Shown here piece by piece: positions 33,955 to 42,514 of a stretch of 64,000 nucleotides of DNA. A model generated the notes under the pieces. The model did no database searches, was not told the DNA's origin, and worked only from the letters and a program-made list of their open reading frames with translations. The position numbers and the translations under genes are program-made. Origin of the DNA: an uncultured bacterium (GTDB taxonomy: Bacteria; Actinomycetota; Coriobacteriia; Coriobacteriales; Coriobacteriaceae); contig CAJMQJ010000008.1 of the NCBI GenBank assembly GCA_905215525.1, forward strand, positions 62,001-126,000. The letters run 5' to 3'. How positions within the stretch are numbered: position 1 is the first letter of the stretch; the number at the start of each line of letters is the position of its first letter.

Positions 33955-35406
33955 GTGGCAGGCTGGAATCTAACCGGCAATGCCGTTTCCGCCGAGTTCG
34001 ACGGTTCGGACGAGCAGGAGCGTAAGGAGCTCAGCGTGAGCCAGGCGGTAGAGATCGCCGCCGGTGCGCTCGATGCCATTCCGCAGCTGAGTGTCCTGGG
34101 CGAGGTCACGGGTTTCCGTGGTCCCAACGCCCGAAGCGGCCACTGCTACTTCCAGATTAAAGACGACTCGGCCGCCGTCGACTGCATCATCTGGAAGGGC
34201 GCCTATCTCAAGCGCACCTTCGATTTGCGCGACGGCATGCAGGTGAGCTTTAAGGGCAGCTTCAATCTCTATAAGGCCACGGGCCGCATGAGCTTTGTTG
34301 CCCGCTCGTTTTCGTTGGCGGGGGAGGGCCTGCTGCGTCAACAAGTGGCGCAACTGGCCGAAAAGCTACGCCGCGAGGGCCTGATGGACGAAGCGCGCAA
34401 GCGCCGCATCCCGGTGTTCTGCTCCTGCGTGGCGGTCGTCACCTCGCTTTCGGGTGCCGTAATCGACGACGTCAAGCGCACGTTGCGTCGTCGCAACCCG
34501 CTCGTCGAGCTCGTTTGCGTGGGCGCCAAGGTTCAAGGCGAGGGTGCGCCGGCCGAGCTCATTGAGGGCTTGCGCCGCGCCGCTTCCATTACGCCGGCGC
34601 CCGACTGTATTTTGCTGGTGCGCGGCGGCGGTTCCTTTGAGGACCTCATGACCTTTAATGACGAGGAGCTTGCCCGCGCGGTGGCGGCTTGTCCTGTGCC
34701 CGTGGTGACCGGCATTGGCCATGAGCCCGATACCTCGATTTGCGACATGGTGAGCGACCGACGCGCCTCCACGCCCACGGCGGCGGCAGAATCGGTGGCG
34801 CCGGCTATGACGGAGTTGGCCGATGTGCTCGAGGCGCGCCATCAGCGTCTGGGTGCCGCGATGGCATCGATGATTGGGTCGGCCCAGGTCGACCTGGAGA
34901 TGCTCGATCAGCGCGGTCGCCGTGCCTGGGATACCTATACGGCTCGCTTGGGTGATGCGCTCGATGCCGCTGCGTGTCGCCCGTGCCTCAACGACCCCAC
35001 ATTTATGGTCGAGCGTCGCGAATCGGAGCTTGCGCTGACTGCCGATCGCCTGTCGGGCGCCATAGTACGCTCGGTCGGGACATTCCGCTCCAACTTTGAG
35101 CGCTTGCCCGAGCGTCTGATTACAAGCACCTCGGGGCTCGATGGTAAGCGCCATGCGCTCACGCTTGCGAGTTCCCGCCTAGAGCATCAAGGGCGCACGA
35201 TGCTCAGCAAGCCAGCGTCCGACCTGAGCCGTGCGGCAGCGTCGCTCGATGCCCTGTCGCCGCTCAAAGTGCTTGCTCGCGGCTATTCCATCGCGTACAG
35301 CGATGATGGTGTGGCTACGAGTGCCAAGACCTTTAAGCCTGGCGACGCCATTCGCGTGCGCATGGCAGACGGCAACGTGGCAGCAACGGTCGATACGGTC
35401 GAGTAG
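33955..35406 (+). CDS. xseA: Exodeoxyribonuclease VII large subunit
   Basis: Product of 483 aa. N-terminal OB fold (~20-125: LSVLGEVTGFRGPNARSGH), then the catalytic domain with VRGGGSFEDLMTFNDE and GIGHEPDTSICDMVSDRRAS, and a helical C-terminal part that holds the small subunit. It degrades single-stranded DNA to short oligonucleotides. I choose GTG 33955, with AAGGAGG six bases upstream; the frame is open to 33928 but that ATG has no site. The xseB gene follows 42 bases later. Confidence 0.93.
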   Translation: MAGWNLTGNAVSAEFDGSDEQERKELSVSQAVEIAAGALDAIPQLSVLGEVTGFRGPNARSGHCYFQIKDDSAAVDCIIWKGAYLKRTFDLRDGMQVSFKGSFNLYKATGRMSFVARSFSLAGEGLLRQQVAQLAEKLRREGLMDEARKRRIPVFCSCVAVVTSLSGAVIDDVKRTLRRRNPLVELVCVGAKVQGEGAPAELIEGLRRAASITPAPDCILLVRGGGSFEDLMTFNDEELARAVAACPVPVVTGIGHEPDTSICDMVSDRRASTPTAAAESVAPAMTELADVLEARHQRLGAAMASMIGSAQVDLEMLDQRGRRAWDTYTARLGDALDAAACRPCLNDPTFMVERRESELALTADRLSGAIVRSVGTFRSNFERLPERLITSTSGLDGKRHALTLASSRLEHQGRTMLSKPASDLSRAAASLDALSPLKVLARGYSIAYSDDGVATSAKTFKPGDAIRVRMADGNVAATVDTVE

Positions 35407-35448
35407 ACCGCGTTTCGCAGTGATAGACCCTTAGGAAAGGAAACAGAT

Positions 35449-35715
35449 ATGGCAGAGAAGACCCCGGTAGAGCAGCTTACGTACAAGCAGGCCTCGCAGG
35501 AGCTGGAGCTCATCATCCGCAGCCTGGAGTCGGGCGATATGGAGCTCGAGGAGTCGCTCGAGAGCTACACCCGCGGCGTCGAGCTCCTCAAAAGCCTGCG
35601 CACCCGCCTGTCCGATGCCGAGCAGAAGGTCTCGGTGCTCCTTAAGGACGTCGACGGCAACGACGTGCTCGCCGACGGCGAGGCCGCCAACACCGATGAT
35701 AACCTTTCGTTCTAA
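35449..35715 (+). CDS. xseB: Exodeoxyribonuclease VII small subunit
   Basis: Product of 88 aa, the usual size. YKQASQELELIIRSLESGDM and LEESLESYTRGVELL match the conserved helical hairpin of XseB. It binds the XseA C-terminal region and is needed for activity. AGGAAAGGAAACAGAT precedes ATG 35449. It is in an operon with xseA. Confidence 0.93.
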   Translation: MAEKTPVEQLTYKQASQELELIIRSLESGDMELEESLESYTRGVELLKSLRTRLSDAEQKVSVLLKDVDGNDVLADGEAANTDDNLSF

Positions 35716-35764
35716 GCATCTCGACCAAATATAATTACCTTGGTCTGTAAGAAAGGAACCAGCT

Positions 35765-36100
35765 ATGTGCGATTGCATCTTCTGTAAAATTGCCAACCAC
35801 GAGATCCCCTCGACCGTTGTCTATGAGGACGACCAGGTCATCGCCTTCGACGACCTCAACCCGCAGGCGCCGGTCCACACGCTCGTGATCCCCAAGAAGC
35901 ACTACAGCGACATCGCCGACAACGTGCCTGCCGAGACCATGGGCGCCATGGCTCACGCCATCCAGGAGGTCGCCAAGGCCAAGGGACTGGAGGACGGTTT
36001 CCGCGTCATTTCCAACAAGGGTGTCAACGCCGGCCAGACCGTCATGCACTTCCATATGCACGTCCTCGGCGGCAAAAACCTGGACGAGAACCTCATCTGA
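35765..36100 (+). CDS. HIT-family nucleotide-binding protein
   Basis: Product of 111 aa with the histidine triad HFHMHVLGG near the C-terminus and DCIFCKIANHEIPS at the start. It probably hydrolyses or transfers nucleotidyl groups from purine phosphoramidates (HINT-like). A TATAAT hexamer at 35730-35735 lies 30 bases upstream of the start and AAGGAACC is the ribosome site, so it likely has its own promoter. Confidence 0.92.
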   Translation: MCDCIFCKIANHEIPSTVVYEDDQVIAFDDLNPQAPVHTLVIPKKHYSDIADNVPAETMGAMAHAIQEVAKAKGLEDGFRVISNKGVNAGQTVMHFHMHVLGGKNLDENLI

Positions 36101-36141
36101 GGGCGCGTAGCCCGTCGACTTGGCTGCCTTTGGAGTAATCT

Positions 36142-37032
36142 ATGCAGCTTTCTCAACTCGAATACCTTCAAGCGGTAGCGAACTATGGCGGCGTGCGCAA
36201 AGCAGCTCGCGCCGTTCATGTGAGTCCGCAGGCTGTTTCGTCGGCAATCAAAAAGTTGGAATCTGAGTATCAGATTGTTTTGCTCGACCGATCGGCGGGG
36301 GAGGCTGTTTTGTCTTCGGCGGGCAGAGAATTTGCGCGTCGTGCACGCGTGATCCTGGCACAAGTCGACGATCTCAAAAAGTACGCTCAATCGGGGAGCG
36401 ACGGCGTTTCGCCCGATGGCCACTTTCGTCTTTACGCCCCCTGCCTTCATGGGCGGGGGCGCCTTTTTGCCGAAAACTGGTATGACTCGTTTGAACGCTC
36501 GCATCCTCAGATTCACCTTGATGTGTGGCATCAGCCAACGGCTACATGCTTTGAATCACTTGTGCTTGGTATTTCGGATGCGGCCATCTCATTTGAGGAA
36601 CCAAGGGACAGTGTCCTTTCTTCGAAATACTTGGGTGAAAAGGAGCTCAAGGTTCTTTCATGCCCAGCGGGTCATCAATCTGTGGGCGCCATGACCATTC
36701 GCGAGTTACTGGGCGGCCGGCTCGCTGTTCCCATTAATTTGTCACCCTGTCTCAATGCAATCAATCAATGTCCCGAAGCCCAGCTCGTCAATTTTCGCTT
36801 CCGTGATGTTGAATACGGAAGCAGGGCTCAGACTGAGTTTCTTCAAGCCGGGGGATTGATATTGAGTTTGTCTGGGTCCTCTCTCGCATCGGATGGGTCA
36901 GAAGTGAGTGAGTGCTCCATTGAAGGTTCGCGTGATGTAACCTTGCCTATCTACTTTTGCTATCGGCAAAATTCCTGGACTGATCGACACCAGACGGTTT
37001 TTCTGCACCTATTGCGTCATCTTGCTTCGTGA
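36142..37032 (+). CDS. LysR-family transcriptional regulator
   Basis: Product of 296 aa. The N-terminal winged helix (SQLEYLQAVANYGGVRKAAR, then VSPQAVSSAIKKLE) is typical of LysR regulators, and the C-terminal ~200 residues form the effector-binding domain. The target is not known; the MFS gene 119 bases downstream on the same strand is a candidate. LysR genes usually diverge from their target, which is not so here. TTTGGAG precedes ATG 36142. Confidence 0.88.
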   Translation: MQLSQLEYLQAVANYGGVRKAARAVHVSPQAVSSAIKKLESEYQIVLLDRSAGEAVLSSAGREFARRARVILAQVDDLKKYAQSGSDGVSPDGHFRLYAPCLHGRGRLFAENWYDSFERSHPQIHLDVWHQPTATCFESLVLGISDAAISFEEPRDSVLSSKYLGEKELKVLSCPAGHQSVGAMTIRELLGGRLAVPINLSPCLNAINQCPEAQLVNFRFRDVEYGSRAQTEFLQAGGLILSLSGSSLASDGSEVSECSIEGSRDVTLPIYFCYRQNSWTDRHQTVFLHLLRHLAS

Positions 37033-37151
37033 GATTAATTGGCTTCGAGGCATCAAGTGATTATTGACGCCTTGTAACACATAGCTGACAGCTTTGCCCT
37101 CATGCTTTTCCAAGATTCCGATTTAGATTGCTGACTCTTGGAGGGCGGAGC

Positions 37152-38312
37152 ATGAAAAACCGTACGGTTTTGCTTTATATGACGTTCGTTTTTCTGTCGA
37201 ACTTCAGCACCATCTTGTATTTTCTAACTGTCTACCTTGAGTTCGTCGGACTTTCGATGGTGGCGATTTCTAGCATGATGATTGCATATCAAGTGAGCAA
37301 GTTCATCCTTGAAGTTCCCACTGGCTATATTGCTGATAGGTTTGGACGAAAGACAAGCGGTCTCGTTGGCGTCGTGGGAATGCTTGGATACTACGCCGCC
37401 CTGCTTCTCGTCCGTTCTCCCCTGCTTTTAATCGGTGCGTTCGCTCTCAAGGGTTTTGCCGTTGCGTGTGTGAGCGGATCCATCGAAGCGATTTACATTG
37501 ACAGCGTCTCTCAGGACCAGCTCGTAAGACTTAATGTCGTTGAGCGATTTGTTTTCTATGCCTCTTATGCCATCTCCGCTTGCGTGGGCGGTTTCATTTC
37601 GTCTGTCGGTGCATATCTCATTGGTCTTTCGGCAGATATCATCGCAATGGTGTTGACGTTGCTTGTCGTTGTCTGCATTCCTGAGATGCGAAGAGGGGGC
37701 ACTGCGACGACACCTGAACATGGGATTAGCCCGAAGATGATCGGTGCCGCTATTGCGGGTAATGGCATTCTTCGTTCAGCGTTCATCATGGACTGTTCTC
37801 AGGCATTTGCTTTTGTCGCCCTGGAAGACTTTTTCTCACTGCTGCTTGCGGGTCGCGGAATGAATGCCGTCGCTTCGGGTGTGACCATTGCGGTCCAGCT
37901 CCTTGTCTCGGCCTCCATGGGACTTATTGTGCCCTGTGCGATTGCTCATGTCGACAAGGGCCGCTTTGCGCGTATTTGCGGCATCGTGCGCCTTTTCCTG
38001 ACAGCTTTGTTTTTGATTCCCCTTACTCCGGCTAATTTGCTGCCCGTGTTCTATGTGCTGCAGACGGTTGCGTACTCGTTATTTACTCCAATTAAATACT
38101 CAATTTTTCAAAAGGCAGCCGATTCTTCGATGCGCTGTTCACTGATTTCGGTTCAAAGCCAGATGGTGGCGGTGGGTGCCGTTCTTTTCTATCTGCTCAA
38201 CGCTGTGTTGAGTAGCGTTGCGGGCATTCGAGTCGTATTGCTTGTCGCGCTCGGGATTTCTTCCCTTGTGTATATCCCCGCGCTCTTTCGTCTTACACGC
38301 CAAAGGTCATGA
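37152..38312 (+). CDS. MFS transporter
   Basis: Product of 386 aa with about twelve membrane segments. ADRFGRKTSGLVGVVG (~residues 58-73) is the MFS signature loop between helices 2 and 3. Likely an efflux or metabolite transporter; substrate unknown. ATG 37152 follows GGGCGGAG; the frame extends to 37128 without a better site. Placed after the LysR gene, which may regulate it. Confidence 0.85.
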   Translation: MKNRTVLLYMTFVFLSNFSTILYFLTVYLEFVGLSMVAISSMMIAYQVSKFILEVPTGYIADRFGRKTSGLVGVVGMLGYYAALLLVRSPLLLIGAFALKGFAVACVSGSIEAIYIDSVSQDQLVRLNVVERFVFYASYAISACVGGFISSVGAYLIGLSADIIAMVLTLLVVVCIPEMRRGGTATTPEHGISPKMIGAAIAGNGILRSAFIMDCSQAFAFVALEDFFSLLLAGRGMNAVASGVTIAVQLLVSASMGLIVPCAIAHVDKGRFARICGIVRLFLTALFLIPLTPANLLPVFYVLQTVAYSLFTPIKYSIFQKAADSSMRCSLISVQSQMVAVGAVLFYLLNAVLSSVAGIRVVLLVALGISSLVYIPALFRLTRQRS

Positions 38313-38344
38313 GTATTTGGGCACCGATAACTTATATATCAACG

Positions 38345-38381
38345 CAATAAACCCGAGCGCGAGGGCGTTTGGGTTTATTAT
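38345..38381 (+). terminator. Terminator-like hairpin after the MFS gene
   Basis: CAATAAACCC pairs with GGGTTTATT around a GC-rich loop, followed by ATTG. Weak U-run. Confidence 0.5.
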
Positions 38382-38432
38382 TGAAGCGTATGTAACCTGG
38401 CGGCGCCACACCGCCTGTTAGTAGGGAGACAC

Positions 38433-39611
38433 ATGAACGTTCTGGTCGTCAACGCAGGATCTTCGACCCTTAAGTATCAGGTCATCGATACCAAGTCCCA
38501 CAAGGTGTCCGCAAAGGGCTCCTGCGAGCGCGTCTGCTTTACCGGCGGCACCTTCACCCACGCTGCCAACGGCTCCAAGAAGGTGACCGAGAACATCGAG
38601 TTCCCCGACCACAAGGTCGCCATCGAGGTCGTCCTGAAGGACCTTGAGGCCAACGGCGTCAAGATCGAGGGTATCGGCCACCGTATCGTTCAGGGCGGTT
38701 GGTACTTCGGTGATTCCTCCCTCGTCGACGAGGACGTCCTCGCCAAGATCCGCGAGGTTGCTCCGCTCGCCCCGCTGCACAATAACCCCGAGGCCAACGT
38801 GATCGAGTACTGCCTGGAGCAGTATCCCGACCTGCCCAACGTCACGGTCTATGACACCGCTTTCCACTTCAACATGCCCGAGGTCGCCAAGACTTACGCT
38901 CTGCCCAAGGATGTTTGCGACAAGCTGCACATCCGTAAGTACGGCGCCCACGGCACCAGCTACCGCTACATCTCCAAGAAGGTCGCCGAGATGACCAACG
39001 GCGGGGCCCGCAAGGTCGTCGTGTGCCATATCGGCTCCGGCGCTTCCCTGTGCGCCATCGAGGACGGCAAGTGCATGGACACCACCATGGGCTTGACGCC
39101 GCTCGACGGCGTCATGATGGGCACCCGCTGCGGCTCCATCGACCCGGCTACCGTGTGCTACCTGCAGCGCGAGGGCGGCTACACCTTCGACGAGGTCGAC
39201 GAGATGATGAACAAGAAGTCCGGCCTTTTGGCTGTGACCGGCGGCAAGACCAACGACTGCCGCAACGTCGAGGAGCTCGCTGCCGCTGGCGACCCCGAGG
39301 CTCAGCTCGCCTTCGACATGTTTGTCTACAAGATTGCCGCCAAGGCTGCCGAGATGGCCACTTCTATGTGCGGTATGGACACCCTGGTCTTTACCGCCGG
39401 CATCGGCGAGCACGCTCCGGCCGTCCGCGCCGGCGTTGCCGACCGTCTGGCCTTTATGGGTGTCAAGATGGATCATGCCCGCAACGCCCTGCGTGGTGAC
39501 GGCGCTTGGTGCCTGTCTGCCAAGGATTCCAAGGTTAAGATTTTCGTTATCCCCACGGACGAGGAGTTCATGATCGCTTCCGACGTCGAGCGCATCGTCA
39601 ACGGCAAGTAA
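38433..39611 (+). CDS. ackA: Acetate kinase, divergent paralogue 1
   Basis: Product of 392 aa. The ASKHA-fold motifs are present: NAGSSTLKYQ, GHRIVQGG, VYDTAFHF, GMDTLVFTAGIGEHA. It should interconvert acetyl-phosphate plus ADP with acetate plus ATP. Two motifs deviate from the family and from the adjacent copy: HGTSYRY in place of HGTSHRY, and CHIGSGASL in place of CHLGNGASL. Codons are strongly biased to C/G endings, suggesting high expression. A good terminator follows. The pair faces pta. Confidence 0.9.
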   Translation: MNVLVVNAGSSTLKYQVIDTKSHKVSAKGSCERVCFTGGTFTHAANGSKKVTENIEFPDHKVAIEVVLKDLEANGVKIEGIGHRIVQGGWYFGDSSLVDEDVLAKIREVAPLAPLHNNPEANVIEYCLEQYPDLPNVTVYDTAFHFNMPEVAKTYALPKDVCDKLHIRKYGAHGTSYRYISKKVAEMTNGGARKVVVCHIGSGASLCAIEDGKCMDTTMGLTPLDGVMMGTRCGSIDPATVCYLQREGGYTFDEVDEMMNKKSGLLAVTGGKTNDCRNVEELAAAGDPEAQLAFDMFVYKIAAKAAEMATSMCGMDTLVFTAGIGEHAPAVRAGVADRLAFMGVKMDHARNALRGDGAWCLSAKDSKVKIFVIPTDEEFMIASDVERIVNGK

Positions 39612-39615
39612 TTGC

Positions 39616-39663
39616 AAAAGGGGAGGGGCTGGACGACCGAGCGCCGTTCGGCCCCTCTTTTGT
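39616..39663 (+). terminator. Intrinsic terminator after the first acetate kinase
   Basis: AAAAGGGGAGGGGC pairs with GCCCCTCTTTT around a GC-rich loop, ending in TTTTG. Confidence 0.8.
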
Positions 39664-39775
39664 GCTCGTTGGGCGATATGCCTGATAGTTATTTATTAAG
39701 TTGTGATAACTTCTTATTAACATGCGGCCGCCTTAAGGGGTCTGCGCCGACCGTATCGCACTGCAAAGGAGTCTC

Positions 39776-40954
39776 ATGAACGTACTTGTTGTCAACGCCG
39801 GTAGCTCAAGCCTTAAATATCAGCTTTTGGATACCGATACCCGCGAGGTTTTCGCCAAGGGCAACTGCGAACGTATCGGTTCGGACGTGGGCATCTTTGG
39901 CCACTCCGAGAACGGTGGCGCCAAGCAAACCGAGGAGGCCCCCTTCCCGGATCACCGTTCGGCTATCGCACGCGTGCTCGAAGAGCTCGAGAAGACCGAC
40001 TTTACGATCGATGGCATTGGGCATCGTATTGTTCAGGGTGGCTGGTACTTTGACGATTCCGCGGTCGTTGACGATGAGGTCATGGCTAAGATCCTCGAGG
40101 TGGCACCGCTTGCCCCGCTACACAACTACGGCGAGGCAGCGGCAATCGAGTATTGTCGCGAGAAGTATCCGGAGCTGCCCAACGTGGCCGTCTTCGACAC
40201 CTCGTTCCACATGACTATGCCCGAGGTCGCCTACACCTACGCCCTGCCCAAGGACGTGCGTGACAAGTATCACGTGCGCAAGTACGGCGCCCACGGCACA
40301 AGCCACCGCTATGAGTGGATGATGGCCAAGGAGATCCTGGGTTCGCGCTGCCACCGTCTGCTTTCGTGTCATCTGGGCAACGGCGCTTCGCTCGCCGCCA
40401 TCGAGGACGGTGTATGCCGCGATACCACGATGGGTCTCACGCCGCTCGACGGCCTGATGATGGGCACCCGTTGTGGTTCCATTGACCCGGCTACCGTGTG
40501 CTACCTGCAGCGCGAGGGCGGCTACAGCTACCAGGAAGTCGATGACATGATGAACAAGCAGTCTGGTCTGCTTGCCATCTCGGGCATCTCCAACGACGCC
40601 CGTGACATCCGTACGCGCGCCTCCGAGGGCGACGAGCGCTGCCTGCTCGCCTTCGATATGTTCGCCTACAAGGCCATGCAGCAGGCTGGCTCCATGATCG
40701 CTTCTATGGCGGGCGTGGACACCATCACCTTTACCGCAGGTATTGGCGAGAATGACTGGTCGATCCGCAAGGCCTTCTGCGACTGCTTTGAGTGGCTGGG
40801 CGTACGTATCGACAACAACAAGAACCGCGAGGCCGTGGGCAACGGCCCGCAGGTCATCAGCGCCGCCGGTTCCGCCGTCACGGTCATGGTTATCCCCACT
40901 GACGAGGAATACATGATCGCCCACGACGTCGAGCGCCTGACCAAGAACAACTAA
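39776..40954 (+). CDS. ackA: Acetate kinase, paralogue 2
   Basis: Product of 392 aa, the same length as its upstream neighbour and alignable throughout. It has the canonical motifs NAGSSSLKYQ, GHRIVQGG, HGTSHRY and CHLGNGASL, plus MMGTRCGSIDP. It is the more standard acetate kinase of the pair. GCAAAGGAGTCTC precedes ATG 39776. It has its own terminator and 164 bases separate it from the first copy, so the two may be independently controlled. Confidence 0.93.
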   Translation: MNVLVVNAGSSSLKYQLLDTDTREVFAKGNCERIGSDVGIFGHSENGGAKQTEEAPFPDHRSAIARVLEELEKTDFTIDGIGHRIVQGGWYFDDSAVVDDEVMAKILEVAPLAPLHNYGEAAAIEYCREKYPELPNVAVFDTSFHMTMPEVAYTYALPKDVRDKYHVRKYGAHGTSHRYEWMMAKEILGSRCHRLLSCHLGNGASLAAIEDGVCRDTTMGLTPLDGLMMGTRCGSIDPATVCYLQREGGYSYQEVDDMMNKQSGLLAISGISNDARDIRTRASEGDERCLLAFDMFAYKAMQQAGSMIASMAGVDTITFTAGIGENDWSIRKAFCDCFEWLGVRIDNNKNREAVGNGPQVISAAGSAVTVMVIPTDEEYMIAHDVERLTKNN

Positions 40955-40976
40955 CGCGCGCATTTGCAAGTAAACG

Positions 40977-41014
40977 AAAGGCCTCCAGAGCAACAGCTCC
41001 GGAGGCCTTTTTGC
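40977..41014 (+). terminator. Intrinsic terminator after the second acetate kinase
   Basis: AAAGGCCTCC pairs with GGAGGCCTTT, with GAGC/GCTC inside, followed by TTTG. Confidence 0.85.
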
Positions 41015-41160
41015 TAGCAGGCGGAAATTCCAGTCCCAAAGTGATCATCACCAGCAACGCCTGCGCTCCCAGCAACGGCACCCGACCATTCAGATCCTCA
41101 GCTCCAGCTCGTAGCCAAGCCGCCGTCCACTCCAGATTCCCTGAATACCACGTAGCGGCA

Positions 41161-41287
41161 GGGACCCCACAAGGTAAAGCTCTGAAAACATTCCGCAGGA
41201 CGGAGGAAGCCCCCGCCGCATGTAGTGCGCAGCGGGGGCTTCCGACATGTCCGAGGACGTTTTCAGAGCTTTACCCTGTGGGGTCCC
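41161..41287. repeat. Long nested inverted repeat between ackA and pta
   Basis: GGGACCCCACA (41161-41171)/TGTGGGGTCCC (41277-41287) and GGTAAAGCTCTGAAAAC (41173-41189)/GTTTTCAGAGCTTTACC (41259-41275) enclose a second hairpin, GGAAGCCCCCGC (41205-41216)/GCGGGGGCTTCC (41232-41243). The total is 127 bases with almost full pairing. It lies 15 bases beyond the pta stop codon and may act as a transcription barrier for both convergent genes, or be a mobile hairpin. Confidence 0.85.
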
Positions 41288-41302
41288 GAGGGGATACGTC
41301 CG

Positions 41303-42283
41303 CTACTCAGCCATCTGAGCCTGGACGGCGGTGATGGCCACGACACCCACGATGTCGTCGGCAGAGCAGCCGCGCGAAAGGTCGTTAACCGGCTTGGCGA
41401 TGCCCTGCAGGATGGGGCCGTAAGCGTCGGCGCCGGCGAAGCGCTGGACCAGCTTGTAGCCGATATTGCCGGCCTCGAGGTCGGGGAACACGAGCACGTT
41501 GGCCTTGCCGGCGACAGAGGAGCCGGGAGCCTTGAGCTGAGCGACGGTGGGGACGATGGCAGCGTCGAGCTGCAGGTCGCCATCGATGGCGAGCTCGGGA
41601 GCCTTTTCCTTGCAGAACTTCACGGCCTCTTGGACCTTCTTGGCGACCTCGCCGCCGGCGGAGCCCATGGTGGAGTAGGAGAGCATGGCCACGTGCGGCT
41701 CAACGTTGCCCATGAAGGTGGACCAGGAGTGAGCGGAGGCGATGGCGATCTCGGAGAGCTCGTCGGAGGACGGGTTGATGTTGAGGCCGCAGTCGGCGAA
41801 GATCAGCGTACCGTCAGTGCCGAACTGCGGGGTGTCGGTGCACATCACGAAGAAGGCCGAGACCAGCTTGGTGCCCGGGGCGGTCTTGAGGATCTGCAGC
41901 GCGGGGCGCAGGGTGTCGGCGGTGGAGTGGCAGGCGCCGGAGACCAGGCCGTCGGCGTCGCCCATCTTGACCATCATGGTGCCAAAGTAGGTGGCGTCCA
42001 TCACCTGGGCGCGAGCCTGCTCGATGGTGACACCCTTCTTGGCACGGAGCTCGGCAAACTTCTGCGCGTACTCCTCGTGCTTCTCGGCATTGCGCGGATC
42101 GATGACGGTGGCGCCGGGAACGTTGATCTCGTTGGGATCGCCCAGGATGACGATGTTGGCCAGGCCTTCTTCGATGATCTTGTTGGCCGCGACGATGGTA
42201 CGCGGATCCTCGCCCTCGGGCAGGACGATGGTCTTAAGGTCGGCCTTGGCGGCAGACTTCATACGGTTTAGGAAATCGCTCAT
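41303..42283 (-). CDS. pta: Phosphate acetyltransferase
   Basis: Product of 326 aa, the single-domain form. KTIVLPEGEDPRTIVAA at the start, GLVSGACHSTADTLRPAL (~residue 130) and GKANVLVFPDLEAGNI are conserved family segments. It converts acetyl-CoA and phosphate to acetyl-phosphate, the substrate of the acetate kinases encoded convergently. A TATAAT hexamer on the minus strand at 42416-42411 is the probable -10, giving a leader of about 120 bases with a hairpin. Confidence 0.95.
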   Translation of the reverse strand: MSDFLNRMKSAAKADLKTIVLPEGEDPRTIVAANKIIEEGLANIVILGDPNEINVPGATVIDPRNAEKHEEYAQKFAELRAKKGVTIEQARAQVMDATYFGTMMVKMGDADGLVSGACHSTADTLRPALQILKTAPGTKLVSAFFVMCTDTPQFGTDGTLIFADCGLNINPSSDELSEIAIASAHSWSTFMGNVEPHVAMLSYSTMGSAGGEVAKKVQEAVKFCKEKAPELAIDGDLQLDAAIVPTVAQLKAPGSSVAGKANVLVFPDLEAGNIGYKLVQRFAGADAYGPILQGIAKPVNDLSRGCSADDIVGVVAITAVQAQMAE

Positions 42284-42337
42284 GTTACTCCTTGCAAGCG
42301 TTTCGCTAAGCTCCAGGCGCCCGGCTGTTTACGAATA

Positions 42338-42436
42338 AACCCGCTGCTTGCGGGTTTACCTTTCAATTATGTACGCCGCGGTGCTTGAGCTTTCCTTGTG
42401 TGGCAAGCTCATTATAGGACGCATTAGCGCTATAAT
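42338..42436. promoter_or_regulatory. Divergent pta/glf promoter region
   Basis: Minus-strand TATAAT (42416-42411) for pta and plus-strand TATAAT (42431-42436) for glf are only 14 bases apart, so the promoters overlap. AAACCCGC/GCGGGTTT (about 42341-42358) forms a hairpin in the pta leader. Confidence 0.6.
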
Positions 42437-42514
42437 CGCTCTGATAAATATGTCTCGAAGAATGTTCGAGAAAAGCCCAGCTAACGAGCCCGTGGCTTTT
42501 GACAAGGAGTATCG

